This document shows, piece after piece, positions 1-15,900 of a stretch of DNA of 64,000 nt. Numbering within the stretch: the stretch's first letter is position 1; the number at the start of each line of letters is the position of its first letter. A program made the translations under genes and the position numbers. This DNA comes from Glandiceps talaboti (lineage: Eukaryota > Hemichordata > Enteropneusta > Spengelidae). The notes beneath the pieces are model-generated. The model was not told the origin of the DNA, made no database searches, and saw nothing but the letters and a program-made list of their open reading frames with translations. The DNA is taken from positions 15,975,592-16,039,591 of the forward strand of contig NC_135554.1 of assembly GCF_964340395.1 (NCBI RefSeq). The letters are read 5' to 3'.

Positions 1-189
1 GCTATGACGTCACCGACTCCAAATGACATTGGTTAATGAGTATCATTTTTTCTTTTTCAATTTCCACTCATTTCACTCTCACTCTCTGTTTCTCTGTGTG
101 TTTTTCTATGTCTCTCTCTCTCTGCCTCTCTGGTTGCTTGGAGTTCCTGTCTGTCTTTCTGTCCCTGTCCTTATTACACACACAAAGCG

Positions 190-912
<723 letters not shown>

Positions 913-2638
913 TGTTTATAGTACTGTGCTGCGATATGGCTGTTTATAGTACTGTGCTGCGATATGGCTGTTTATAGTACTGTGCTGCGATATGGCTGTT
1001 TTGTAGTACTGTGCTGCGATATGGCTGTTTATAATACTGTGCTGCGATATGGCTGTTTTGTAGTACTGTGCTGCGATATGGCTGTTTATAGTACTGTGCT
1101 GCGATATGGCTGTTTATAATACTGTGCTGCGATATGGCTGTTTATAGTACTGTGCTGCGATATGGCTGTTTATAGTACTGTGCTGCGCTATGGCTGTTTA
1201 TAGTACTGTGCTGCGATATGGCTGTTTATAATACTGTGCTGCGATATGGCTGTTTTGTAGTACTGTGCTGCGATATGGCTGTTTATAGTACTGTGCTGCG
1301 ATATGGCTGTTTATAGTACTGTGCTGCGATATGGCTGTTTATAGTACTGTGCTGCGATATGGCTGTTTTGTAGTACTGTGCTGCGATATGGCTGTTTATA
1401 ATACTGTGCTGCGATATGGCTGTTTTGTAGTACTGTGCTGCGCTATGGCTGTTTATAATACTGTGCTGCGATATGGCTGTTTATAATACTGTGCTGCGAT
1501 ATGGCTGTTTATAATACTGTGCTGCGATATGGCTGTTTATGTGCTGCGCTATGGCTGTCTATAGTACTGTGCTGCGATATGGCTGTTTTGTAGTACTGTG
1601 CTGCGATATGGCTGTTTTGTAGTACTGTGCTGCGATATGGCTGTTTTGTAGTACTGTGCTGCGATATGGCTGTTTTGTAGTACTGTGCTGCGATATGGCT
1701 GTTTATAGTACTGTGCTGCGATATGGCTGTTTATAGTACTGTGCTGCGATATGGCTGTTTTGTAGTACTGTGCTGCGATATGGCTGTTTTGTAGTACTGT
1801 GCTGCGCTATGGCTGTTTTGTAGTACTGTGCTGCGATATGGCTGTTTATAGTACTGTGCTGCGATATGGCTGTTTTGTAGTACTGTGCTGCGATATGGCT
1901 GTTTATAGTACTGTGCTGCGATATGGCTGTTTTGTAGTACTGTGCTGCGATATGGCTGTTTATAGTACTGTGCTGCGATATGGCTGTTTATAATACTGTG
2001 CTGCGATATGGCTGTTTATAGTACTGTGCTGCGCTATGGCTGTTTATAGTACTGTGCTGCGATATGGCTGTTTATAGTACTGTGCTGCGATATGGCTGTT
2101 TATAATACTGTGCTGCGATATGGCTGTTTATAATACTGTGCTGCGATATGGCTGTTTATAGTACTGTGCTGCGATATGGCTGTTTATAGTACTGTGCTGC
2201 GATATGGCTGTTTATAGTACTGTGCTGCGATATGGCTGTTTATAGTACTGTGCTGCGATATGGCTGTTTATGGTACTGTGCTGCGATATGGCTGTTTTGT
2301 AGTACTGTGCTGCGATATGGCTGTTTTGTAGTACTGTGCTGCGATATGGCTGTTTATAGTACTGTGCTGCGATATGGCTGTTTTGTAGTACTGTGCTGCG
2401 ATATGGCTGTTTTGTAGTACTGTGCTGCGATATGGCTGTTTATAGTACTGTGCTGCGATATGGCTGTTTTGTAGTACTGTGCTGCGATATGGCTGTTTAT
2501 AGTACTGTGCTGCGATATGGCTGTTTATAATACTGTGCTGCGATATGGCTGTTTATAGTACTGTGCTGCGCTATGGCTGTTTATAGTACTGTGCTGCGAT
2601 ATGGCTGTTTATAGTACTGTGCTGCGATATGACTGTTT
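913..2638. repeat. Minisatellite, 28/29-bp unit, about 60 copies
   Basis: Head-to-tail repeats of a unit reading roughly TGTTTATAGTACTGTGCTGC followed by GATATGGC. Two unit lengths are interspersed: 28 bp with TTTATAG or TTTATAA, and 29 bp with TTTTGTAG. Some units carry GCTATGG instead of GATATGG. One unit near 1540 lacks about 8 bp. There are no unique spacers, so it is not a CRISPR array. Short open frames inside (for example Leu-Arg-Tyr-Gly-Cys repeats) follow from the repeat only. Confidence 0.95.
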
Positions 2639-4008
2639 AATTCCATATAAGGCACCTACAACTAAGGTGATGTTATGGATAAGATTCACTTTGCTAGCCT
2701 TGTCATTTCTACTAGCAATCATCATGGAAATGTGGTCTTTTTATTCTAAATTTACCTTCATATAGTTAATTAACATTTTTGACATTGTGGAGCATAACTT
2801 AGTGTTTTGCCCTACTATTTTACATTGGCATTTGATAACTTTACCTTTCTGAAATAGAAAAGAAATACTAGCCCATCGAGGACAACGTGTATTGGGGTGT
2901 TTAAACAGGTGTTGAGATAAATCTTGGGTTTTACTGAACTGTAGCAGTGCGGGGTTAAAGTTTAATAAATCATCGATTTGATTGAATATTCGCATTTCAA
3001 AGTGAGTGACCAGATAGGTCACTACAGTTCATCGACTTCATGAATGAAGTCACTGAAGAGTGGATGGAGAAGTCGGCATCAAATTTAAAGTCCATTGTGC
3101 GATGAAATGACCCAATGACCCATGGTCACCCTCAGATAATGGTAACGCCTATCCCATATAAAACTCAGCAACTATTTCCATGAGAATACTTACACGTAGA
3201 GTTTCAATGTATAATTGCCGACGGGCTCCAAATCTTCGTGACATTCCATCACGTACTGGGTATTGTCTACATGAAAGACTGTATAACATGTTTTTTGCCT
3301 TACAAAACTAACACGATATGGCTATAAACGACATATAATCATTCTTTACTTCACCCTGTCTGTCAAGACTGATCCTGCATCACCTGCTGACATGGGGTCG
3401 TCTACAATACTTTGTACCATCATCCATTATCGAGCTAGGTAGAATTAAGGCACACAATGAGACCTGTGCTTATTTATGATCTGCTTAGACTGTCTGTGGT
3501 TTAAGTTCTTACGTGCAAGTATTGCCTGGGTCACTGAACCATGGCAGTTAACAATCCTCTTTGAAAATCGCATGTAATCCGTTGTCTCCATTAAAATCAG
3601 AAATTTCATATGCGACGTTTGATAATATAAAACATCGTTATGTTTCAATTAACACAGTTTGATATTGTGAGTTATCAGCGCCCCCATAATCGCCACAATC
3701 ACCTTCACTTGCACAATATGTCAAATAGATTTTTCATCGGGTAAATATTTGAAAACAAACTTTAAAGCTATTGCGACAGGCAGCAAAGTAGAATTAAAGA
3801 TAACGAGATTACCCTATCCATTCTACACACTTTCTTGTATAATGTCAATCTACATACATAGATAACTTTTGATATCACCTTCCTTGTTACGTCACACTTA
3901 TGATTTGGGTGGAATTTCACAAAGGAAATAATGTTGACTTAAATACACGGAATAGATAAAGTACTTTTTAATTACTGGATAAACCAAACTCTGGAATCAT
4001 AGTAGAGG
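2639..4008. other. Non-coding stretch, nothing recognised
   Basis: Unique AT-rich sequence between the minisatellite and the SINE-like element. Only short frames without domain resemblance occur; none has convincing splice borders in phase with the first CUB exon. Confidence 0.5.
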
Positions 4009-4240
4009 TTGTCGGTGGCCGAGTGGATAAACCACTTGCCTCTTACCACTGCGGTCGTGGTTCGAACCCACTCTGGGTTTGATTAGATTTTAATTGCTGT
4101 AAGTAAGAAGAGTGTCGTTTACTTTGACTCTACTGAACAACGCAGGTTTTTCCCCAGGTACTCCAATTTCCTCCTGCTCTAACACTAAAACCACCTTCTG
4201 TTATTGTATTATATAAATAAAGCAAACATACATATTACTC
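4009..4240 (+). mobile_element. tRNA-derived SINE-like element
   Basis: The head resembles a tRNA: box A GTGGCCGAGTGG at 4015-4026 and box B GGTTCGAACCC at 4059-4069, with a clear T-arm (GTGG TTCGAAC CCAC). The acceptor stem does not pair, so it is not an intact tRNA gene. Downstream is an unrelated body with a C-rich segment (about 4145-4195) and an AT-rich tail ending near ATATAAATAAAGC at about 4220. This head, body and A-rich tail layout is that of a SINE. The family is not identified and the ends are approximate. Confidence 0.6.
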
Positions 4241-5456
<1,216 letters not shown>

Positions 5457-5513
5457 TGAACATTTAACTAAACAATTCACGTACTTTACTATGTTTGTAT
5501 TTTCCTCTCATAG

Positions 5514-5891
5514 GACAAGGTAGTAATGTATGTCAGTCACCGACTACCTTTCAAGAACAAACCGGTACTATCACCTCTCCATCTTTTCCAAACCCACACC
5601 CACACAACCTCAACTGTCTGTACTACATCGATGTCAGCGATGCACCCTACATAAACATTGTATTTAACACTGTCGACTTAGAGTATAAGATAGACCACTT
5701 ACGAATTGGTGCTGGGTTAGTTGTCGGTGTAAATGAATTCCAAAGAGCTGACTATCAACTTGGGGAAGGATTCACGGGTAGGAACATGACACTCGATCCT
5801 GTTACTATCGTGGGTAGCCAGGTATGGATTGAGTTTACAACTGATCATGACATTGCAAATTCTGGATTCTCTTTGCACTACACTGCAGCAG
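5514..5891 (+). CDS. CUB domain exon (CUB 1)
   Basis: Acceptor TCCTCTCATAG ends at 5513 and donor G|GTAAGT follows 5891; both borders are phase 1. The exon encodes about 126 residues. CUB hallmarks are a first Cys, then [11 protein letters not shown] (the usual G-x-I-x-SP-x-(F/Y)P), a second Cys about 28 residues later in CLYYIDV, a central IDHLRIGAG segment matching the common D-x-L-x-I-G-x-G core, and [10 protein letters not shown] at the C-terminal strand. Asp residues sit at two of the positions that bind calcium in cbCUB modules. Only two cysteines are present instead of the usual four. It starts with a split codon, so at least one upstream exon is missing from this model. Confidence 0.9.
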
Positions 5892-6597
5892 GTAAGTAGA
5901 ACTTTCAGACTTTGAGAGACGTTGTTCCTTCCTCTTGGCTATCATCTTAACAATTTAGGGAAGATGACTTTTTTTGGAGGTGTAAACTGTCAAACATTGC
6001 ACACTTTTCAAATTGTTTTATGCACTTACAACTGTCCACCCTTTTCATCAGCAACATTGCATTCATTTTTATATCAAAGGGTATTTTAATAATTAGCAGC
6101 TAACACATAGCTGGAGTTCCCCAAAGGAAATCAAGCCATGTCTGTCATGTAGCTTTTTAAAAAATAAAAAGAGAATCCAATTTCTTTTTCCGAAAAAAGG
6201 TACTCCGATACACAAACGAAGAAACATCAGTGCTCAAGATACTATATCTTAAGTTTGACTATTCTATTGGTATCACATAGAGTTTTGCTTTGTAATTATT
6301 GAACTTTATCGCTCTATTCAGATCAGCATACTTTACTTGAACGGTTAACTGGTAGGAATACTAGCGTTGTTGGTATTTCTAGTTCTACGTCCTAGTCTAG
6401 TAAAATGAGACTTGTATATAAAAAACGTTTTTAATTAAGTCCCTATGATCGTGTTAAATATGTTCATGTTAGAACTAAATCAATTATAAAATGTTATGTT
6501 CTGTAAAGTTTGAAAATATTCCCTAGGGCCGGTAATATGTTGAGTTTTTGTTGCGAGATTATCATTAAAATGGCCCGTGTAATGTTTTAATACGACC

Positions 6598-6640
<43 letters not shown>

Positions 6641-6896
6641 TGAGTGAGTGAGTGAGTGAGTGAGTGAGTGAGTGAGTGAGTGAGTGAGTTGGTGGGTGAG
6701 TCAGTCAGTCAGTCAGTCGATAAGGAACGAATTCAGTAAGTCCGTGTATGTATGTATGTATGTATGTATGTATGTATGTATGTATGTATGTATGTATGTA
6801 TGTATGTATGTATGTATGTACGTACGTACGTACGTACGTACGTACGTACGTATGTATGTATGTATGTATGTATGTATGCATGCATGCATGCATGCA

Positions 6897-6930
<34 letters not shown>

Positions 6931-9900
6931 TGTGTGTGTGTGTGTGCGTGCGTGCGCGTCTGCCTATGTGTGTCTGTGGCTGTATTATTTCTTTCTTTTT
7001 TATATCTAAAACAACACATTCCAGAGACTGTTTAATCACGTCTCAATTACAGTTGGATGGATGTTCAGGTTGTGTGACAGGATTTACAGGCCATCATCTT
7101 TCATAATCCTGTATTAATTTTTTTCAGCACTTTGTCCTACTGACTATGAAAATGGACCAAATGGAAATTGCTACAAGTATGTTGCTGAAACGAAGTCATG
7201 GTTTGATGCCAGGAAAGATTGCCATTCAACTCCCTATAGTGATCTTGTCATTATACACGGGTTAACAGCAACGGAAAATAATGTCGAAATAGCCTACATA
7301 TTATCTAAGAGTGGTGGAATTGACACATGGATAGGTGAGATATCGGTTTTACTTTTACCTACCTAGTAATTACAACAACTGATTAGATTTAGACCGTTTC
7401 ACCAGAAGGATCGTCGGGTGTAATAGTGTGGTTTAATAGTAATCGTTGGCTATACATTCTACTTTATGTACATAACTTATGTGTGTTCATTGATGGCTGT
7501 GTGTACACAAAAAAAATCACAAATCACACATAGGTGTTAGTGACACAGAATTCAAAAGCAGGTTTAACAACCACAAGTCCTCATTTAAACTTGATCACAA
7601 GAAGAAAGACACTGCACTCAGTAAATACATTTGGCACCTAAAAGACAGCAAAACTAATTACGACATACACTGGTCAGTTCTCAAGCAGGCTTCCTCATAC
7701 TCAAATGTTACCAAACGATGTCAACTATGTCTCTGGGAAAAATATTTTATTATAACTGCCGACAAATCAACGACCTTGAACAGCAGAACTGAATTAATCA
7801 GTAAATGCCGACACGCTAACAAGTTCTTACTTATTAATAATACGTAACCTTTGTTTTCAATTCAATTCAAAAAAATCCCCGACAATACAACAAAACATAT
7901 ACTACTATTTACTAGTACACGACATTCAAGTCTGCAATGAATACTTACAACAGATGTGATGGTGGAGTTTGTATTTTAGCAACTCCGCTTGTGTACGGTC
8001 CTTTTCAAAATCTCTTGAACGGAAGTCCTCAATTTTGATGATAATTTACAATATAGAATCAAGGCTATTCGGACATCAAATATGATTTTCTCACTACTAC
8101 TGCAAACTTTATCATGTATGTACCTTCAAACCAATCGTTGATCTGACACCAACATGTAGGTCATATTAAATATGCAATCAGCCGACTTTTCTGTAATACG
8201 GTAATGATGAAACCTTCAAGTAGCGGTCGTCTATTTCAATATGGAAAAAGCCTATATGAAGACTTTCGATCGTCAACAAATAGTTACAGAATTGAAAGTC
8301 TGTGAATGTGACAAAACAACTTGTCAGGAGTGTGTTGGTAGTTTTTCAAGAGTAGCGGAGAAAATGTCATGTCACTACAGGAAAGAGTGTGTGGACAACA
8401 TTTTGTGAAATTGGTGAATTCATAGACCATTGATGGATGGTCTATGTTAAAGCATAATTATTAAAAATAGAATTTGACTTTTAATGCAAAATTCAAAATT
8501 AGTCCATGAGCTTACACTCGAATTTTGTGTGACAACATGACTAACTTTCACAGACATAAGATAAGAGAGTCGCGTGTACCTTGTAGGGGACCCGGTGTTG
8601 ATTTTTGTATCAGTGTTTGTCAGTTTGGTCGTGATAAGAAGTCGACTTTTTTTCGGCACCCTCATATATATACACATATAATTATACATATATATTAACG
8701 AGTCATTTGATCATATAAAATTACGTAATTGTTCAGTTGAGGCTATATCAACATCTACACAGAGTTAATTTCTCTCCACTACAAGGCAATATTGACAACC
8801 ATACCATACAATTAGTGTTTATGTACGTTTTGTTAAACTTATACAGTAGTTTGGATACATAAACTTTGCTTTTGAAGGCAAGATGGCGGCATGTTCCTTG
8901 TCGCAATAAATCATCACTTAACGACGAAATATTCACAACTTGTCTCACCGAGATATTTGCTACAGTATTGTAAAATTATAATACTCTTTTTGGATTCAAA
9001 AACCTACGTAAATTTATTATCTAGATTTTTCTAATTTTGTGAAATCTTTTTTTTTACCCCATCACTGTATATGCTATAGTTGTCTGAAGTTAGCAGGACA
9101 TGATACTGGACATTCAGTGCACATTCAATCATTTCAGTGCCTTGTCCCGACGCTAATGACCATTCACATTTATAACATTACCTCATTATGTTTCCTATGT
9201 AACAAGTCCAGAGAAAAATGTTACATATATCTTGATTATGCCAAATGATACCAATCAAGTATGTTTCAAATTTTGCAGGCCTCTCCGATCTTTCCAGAGA
9301 GCAAGTATGGCAATGGATTAACTGCGACATGGCCACAACAAACCAAAATTGGGCGTCAGGTGAACCAGTCAATGTGGAAGACTGTGGTAGTTTGTCAGTG
9401 ACGGGTTTATACAGAGCTACACATTGCCAGAATACATTAGCATATATATGTGAAATAAACTCTGAACGTAAGTAGGTCTAATTTGTCTAGTTTTGGCTTG
9501 GTCTGGGTTAATACAAACTATACAGGTGGTCGATGCAGAGGAATACATCGTGCTCTAATTACCATGTATCATTTTAATTGGAATTTACAATACGATGGAC
9601 CCAGATAGACAAATTCTGTTATATATGACTGTCGTTTAACATCAACTGATGTAAAGTAAATTGTTAGACTTCTAGCATGCAATCTAAGACAAGGACGCAA
9701 ATGTAGTCACGTCTACGTTGAACATGGCTGCTACTAGCTATTCCCAACTCTGTCAAAATGATCTATCAGCCTGAACATTGTACTTTTATCAGTAGAAGTC
9801 TTTCTGGGTATTTTAAAGTATGTATCGTATCCAAAACCTTTTCCGTTAGATCTCACGCATTGCAGTGACCTTTCGGATGACACCAGTATAGCTTCAAATG

Positions 9901-12900
9901 TCTAAACTAAATGATGCATTTCTTTCAGTTCCAAGTTTAACAGAAGCCAACGTGCCATCCGTGCAGGGTTCCGCCCAATCGTTTGAAAGTATACGTGTCA
10001 CGTGGGATACGCCTTCCTATTTATGCGAGGTCGCAGGTTACGAAGTTATGTATCACAGGGACGACTGGATAGGGGGAACTAAATACAAACAGGTAGACAA
10101 TGCATTAGCCAGTGACTACACACTACAAGGACTCCAAGGCGGAACAACTTACAGAGTTTATGTTGCTAGCAAAACAGTGTCTGGCGATCTCCTGACGTTT
10201 ACGGCTACTTCTTCACCTGTTACAACACCCAGTGGTATGTATTTGACGTTATTTATTTTCTACGATCCTCATACTTGAACCAAAGCTGAATTTGTTTTTA
10301 AAGCTTCATTAGCTGCAACTGAGACATTTATTTCATCAAGTAACCAAATATCTATTCAATAAAAAATTGTCAGCTACTTATAAAAATGCATTGTATTTAG
10401 TCAAGTAGTGGTCAATATTATCAACACGAAGCTGTTGTCATGTTAAAACTGCATAGGTTTGTAACTGTAATATCGTTTTTCAGATAACCACAATATATTC
10501 ACTCAAAAGCGTTAAAATACCAATACTGAGACATTGTACATGTTAATCAGTGATCGATCTTACCCATTAGTATATCAATAACAGTTTTAAACAAAATCGC
10601 CGTTGAGGGCGCTCATTTTTAGTGCCAACCCCAGAAACCAATTTGATTTGATTTATCATGTATACAAATGTAAAACATACGTCCACCCATAGGTAATTCA
10701 ATACTGTTCAGGGTGTACGATATTACGAGTAAGTTATTGTATGTATCAAAACATTTTCAAAAATTATGTTCAGTTACCGCTAGTGCAACTTTAAAGTACG
10801 TGCGTTTTATTGATTCTTCGCTCATTTATTTTTGAGTTAGCCGAAATTCTGAAACATTCATAATAAAATATGTTTCTTCATGACCATGTGTAACTACTAC
10901 CACAATATAGGCCCCACTCTGTACTGCATGGTGTTAGTGGAAAGAATGAATTTTAATAACAAGACTTCAAAACGTACTATGTGGAGCCTAAAAGGTGAAC
11001 AGAATCTTTATCAAAGAAACGTTGCCTAAATGAAAATTTTATGGTTGTCATAATCACGTGTAACGTTTGCATTTCAGTGGTTAAACCGTCCCAATCAAAT
11101 ACACAGCCAACCTCACCATGCGGGGGTACCATATCAGTTAAACGTGGAGCCACCGTTGACGTGATGTCACCAAACTATCCAGAAGAATATGGTAGCAATA
11201 TTGTAAGTAATATTTTAAAGAAGTCCTAGCGAAAATATAACTTTAACTGATACAGGAACTATGTAAGTAAAAAATTACACATGTTTTTGTATAAAACACA
11301 TCAGCTTTTGCCAATATACGTGGTCCACAAAAGCCCATATAATGGAAGTGTCCTTTGAATGGAATTAATAACTATACGACAGTTTAAATATTAGCAAATG
11401 AAAAGGCATGGTGCTTGATGATTTCTTATGTTGTGTTTTATGTAATTATAATAAATGATGCCGAGGTGTGACTTAGTGTCCTCTTCTGTAACTTTAGTAT
11501 TTATGTTTTCAACTTGTGGACACTTACCACGTGTCAACTGTCAAACTACATAAATAATCTGCTCTCAGTCCGAAAAGATGACATTATCATTCAAATGTTG
11601 TTTTATGATAGATGTCGTGTTGTTGGTCAAAATATGACTCATATCATTTGAATATCGTTTATTTTCTAGTACTGTGAGTGGATTATTTCAGCAGAAGAAA
11701 ACGAACGAGTTGTGGTCTACTTGCAAGACCTCAACACCGAAAACGATTGGGACTGGTTGGACATCGGTGTAGGGTCAGTAGTAGACGAAGGTCTACGAGT
11801 CTTTCACATGTCAGGTTTGGATCCAGAAATAGATTACTGGTATACGTTGTCAAACAACATCTGGGTCACATTTAGGAGTAGTCTGGATACCACTACAGGA
11901 CGAGGTTTCTTCATGTGGGTGTCGGCTGTTTCAGAAGGTAATTGAAATGAGTGTATTATTTTCTTCGTTCCATTACTAGTTATCATTTCTTCTGTACATA
12001 GAATTCACGTACATGTTCTTCTCTAGCCTGGATACACGCAAAAGTACTCAAGATCCAAGATTACCTTCACTTCTTCAGACAAGAAGTCAACCAAAGTACC
12101 AAGTATTTAGTATCCTAGGTGATTGTAATCCATACGATGGTATTGCATAGTAATTAGAATGTTATTTTCTTGCCAATCACAAGTTGGAATGTATTGTTAT
12201 TTTTCAGTTTTAAAAGGCCATTACTTGTATTAATCTGATAACTACCAATGTTTGCACTACCTTGATCACATGGTGATTAGAATCACACAACAGAGGAACC
12301 ACTATCACCCACTTGTGTAATCTATCACATTGAAGAACAACAGCTTTAGTTTGCGCCTATCTTAGCTCAGACCACTATTTTTAGTGGTCTGAGATCTTAG
12401 TAGACCGAAGGCTCGGTATGGTTATTGCTCATACTAGAGTTTCCACTTTAAAGATTTTGATTGCTGTCAGACGTGTGAATAGAAATAGAGAAGTCAGTGT
12501 GCGTAATTATTGTTCATAATATTTAATATGGTATCGAATTGAACTCTTACTCCAAACACAAACTTGGAAATTGCACCTGGAATTTTTGACTGCACATGTC
12601 AACAGATTGACCCACTATTCAATACACATAACCTTACGAGACTAATAAGGAATCATAGGTGCCTAGAAGTTTGTATCGCCCTCCCTCCCTCTCCACTTAA
12701 TTTAGGCTGACGTGTGCATAAGATCACGTGTGTCGAATAGAGGGTCAACCTGTTGACATAGACTAAGTTAGTCTTGCTGCTAGACGTTCGGGCTTTCTTT
12801 CGATGCTATAACTATAAGCGAACGAAGTTCGCGTGTGAGGGCCCTCGGATGTTCCATCCTCGATAGCGTTGTTCGGCTGTGTGTCGTATTTTATCCGAAG

Positions 12901-15900
12901 AACATCCGAGGGCTAGCTGATAGACTAAGACTAAGTGTGCAGTTGAAAATTTCAGGTACAATTTTCAAGTTTGTGTTTGGAACAAAAGTTCAATTTGATA
13001 CTATGGTTTACATACACAAATGAATTTCCATTTGAAAAAAAAGGATAATTAAAATAGCAAAATTTGACATTATAGTTTGACACCTGTAAAATGTTATCTC
13101 AATGTCCGATCGCTCTATTTCCTTGTTAGTTATGTACTCGTCACATATTACTTAGTATTTGCTATGATCATGATTATGCTTAGACCAAAGAAAACATTCC
13201 ATTTATGGGCAAATTAATTAGTGATGTGTAAAACATAGTTTTTCCAACCACTTAATGTTTTTTGAGAGTTACCGTCTGTTGTGTTTTTTAAAGATATTGA
13301 TCTTGTATCTTTCCTTCCACACAGCTGATCTTGTAGCGAGGAAACCAATCGTTACGGAGCCCACTCGGATAAACTACATCTATAATGAGGTTGTTGTACG
13401 CGATGGTGAATCAGTGACAGTATCCTCCGCTAACTATCCCCAACACTACGACATCGACACACAAGTGTATTGGAGTGTGCGCTCAGTTAACGGTAAACCT
13501 TTAAAAGTGTACTTTGTCGCTATGCAGACCGAGGACAGTTATGATTGGCTGAGCATTGGCAATGGAAATAGTTACAACGACGTTACATCAACCCTTGTCC
13601 GCGTCTCTGGTGACCCGTCATCTCTCCCAACCCCAGTCATGTCTAGTGGCCACGAGCTTTGGATTTCATTTTACTCAGACCATACCAACACTGACACAGG
13701 CTTTAACCTTTTAATTGACGAAGTTGAATTCAGTGAATGGAGTAAGTATTCCAGACAAACTGCTACGAGTTGATACATTTTACCATCATCACATCAGAAA
13801 TCAACATCTCGTTGCCATACGACCATCATAATGTTTCTCTCCTATATAAGCACACAGTTGTACTAATACTTAAATATCATAGTCATTAAATAACAATACA
13901 AGTAAGACGTGTGTTCGTGTGTGGTCTAACCAATCTCATGGAATAAAGTTCTTTGCGTCACATTAAGTCAAATTAATTTTCGACTCAATCGCAAATTAAA
14001 TTTGCTTCGAGCAACATTTTTCATGCAACGCAAGGAAACATTTTATTGAATCTTTATACACATTCCATGAATAAGTAAAGGCAAGGATAGAATTGTCATA
14101 ACATTTTAACGTTTGCACACTCGAAATTTTGTCTCTTTAAATCTTCCATAGTTACTGATTCAGATGCAATATTTTCCAATCAATTCTATTGACGAAATGA
14201 TATTGATTCCTGATATGACTTTGAAGAAGGAGACAGTGAATGTATTGATGTCTTTAATATTATAAGTAAATTCTAAAATTTTATTTTTAAACTTTTGAAT
14301 TTTATTTTATTTTTGCTGGAGATACTTTTTACTGGAAATAATGTGTTCAGTTATGATTCAAAACGGTAGTTATGAAGTCTGATAACATTACTGTTACACT
14401 ATCATTGGAGATTCCTACCGGGATGACTGAATATAACTTCAAAAAAAATTATAAATGTTATTAGAACATGCTCTACAAAGTGATCACGAGACAAAACTAC
14501 AGCAAAATTTTAATCACATGCACAGTAAAAGAAACATTAACTACTATGAATTTGCTCCCCCTTATCTACTGTGCTTTTTCTTTTTAACGTTTGGTTCATC
14601 CATCTTGTCTTCTTCAGCTTGTGGAGGAAACTTGTTTGTGAGTGAATCTGCCCCTGCCACAGTTGCATCTCCAAACTACCCCAGCAACTACAATAATGAT
14701 GAAATCTGTCGATGGAAAATCTTGGCATCCGCATCTGGAATTAGAGTTACTATAGATGCGTTTAACTCCGAGGAAATTCACGATACGTTGGATATTGGGA
14801 CCGGACTTATTATAGAAGAAGAATCTACATTAGTGGCGCAGTATTCTGGCTCACTTACCCAGGGGACATATGTAATCGAATCATCACAACTGTGGGTAGT
14901 CTGGAGAACGGATGATACAGTGACAGATACTGGGTTTTCTATAACCCTTTCCATAGGTGAGGCTTTCTTTTATATAATGTTATATATATTCATGTACAGT
15001 AATTCAGTACACAAAACGTTAATGTTACGTAGATTGTAATCGTATAGTTATAGAAAGTAGAATATGTCCAGCTGTGGGGTGCAAGCACCAGGTGTTGTTT
15101 GAACCAACACTCTCTTTCTCAAAAAAAAAAAAGATTTTTTCATCGGCACATTTTAGTGTGGTAGTATCCTTTGTAAAGAGGATGATACCTTGAAGAAATG
15201 TAATTTTGTTCTATAATTTGCAAAATGGTGAGCCTTTTACACGTACTCGTTATTTTCTCATAATCTTTCATTTTGTGTTTACGTCAGAATTTTGAGCTAT
15301 GTGGGTTATGCACATCTTGCACGTTTTAGGCACCATAACAATTGATATTAATTTCACACTGACCACTCTAGAATCGTCACTGGCACACCTTGAAGTGTCA
15401 TAAGAAATAAAACGAGTAAGCCCCAAGTAGCAAGGCAAGCTTGAGATTTGTATGTACAATAAGAGCATATCTGGTCACTTGGCTCTGGGATACAATCAAC
15501 ACTGGAAAATGTATTTTTAAAGTATACGTGAATCGTTTATAGAATTATACACATGGCTGTGTATTAAAGGTACATGTAAATTGGAGTGGCAGTGACAAAC
15601 GCAAATGCACTTAATATTTTTGATGTGTTGCACTATATCTAAACCGCAGCTTCTGATTGCACTCGTCAACCATGCCAAAACGGTGGCACCTGTATTGAAT
15701 TGATGAATTATAACACTTATGTCTGCCAATGTCCATCTGGTTACTTTGGCAACGATTGCGAGATAGGTAAGAATGGTAAACACGTAATATCCACGCAATG
15801 CATGCATAATGTTAAGCGTTAATTTCTGCGGCTGTGGGGTTAAACGCTTCTGACAGAGCAGTGCAATACCTTTGTCGTTAATTTGACAAAAGATCACAAA

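Noticed and set aside
913-2638. CRISPR-like appearance of a 28-bp repeat
   Set aside because: Units are contiguous without unique spacers, and the surrounding sequence is clearly eukaryotic. It is a minisatellite.
4009-4083. Functional tRNA gene
   Set aside because: Boxes A and B are present but the acceptor stem does not pair and no clean anticodon arm forms.
14455-14617. Upstream in-frame extension of CUB 4 to an earlier start
   Set aside because: The frame is open by chance; the TTCTTCAG acceptor and CUB start at the ACGG motif explain the exon.
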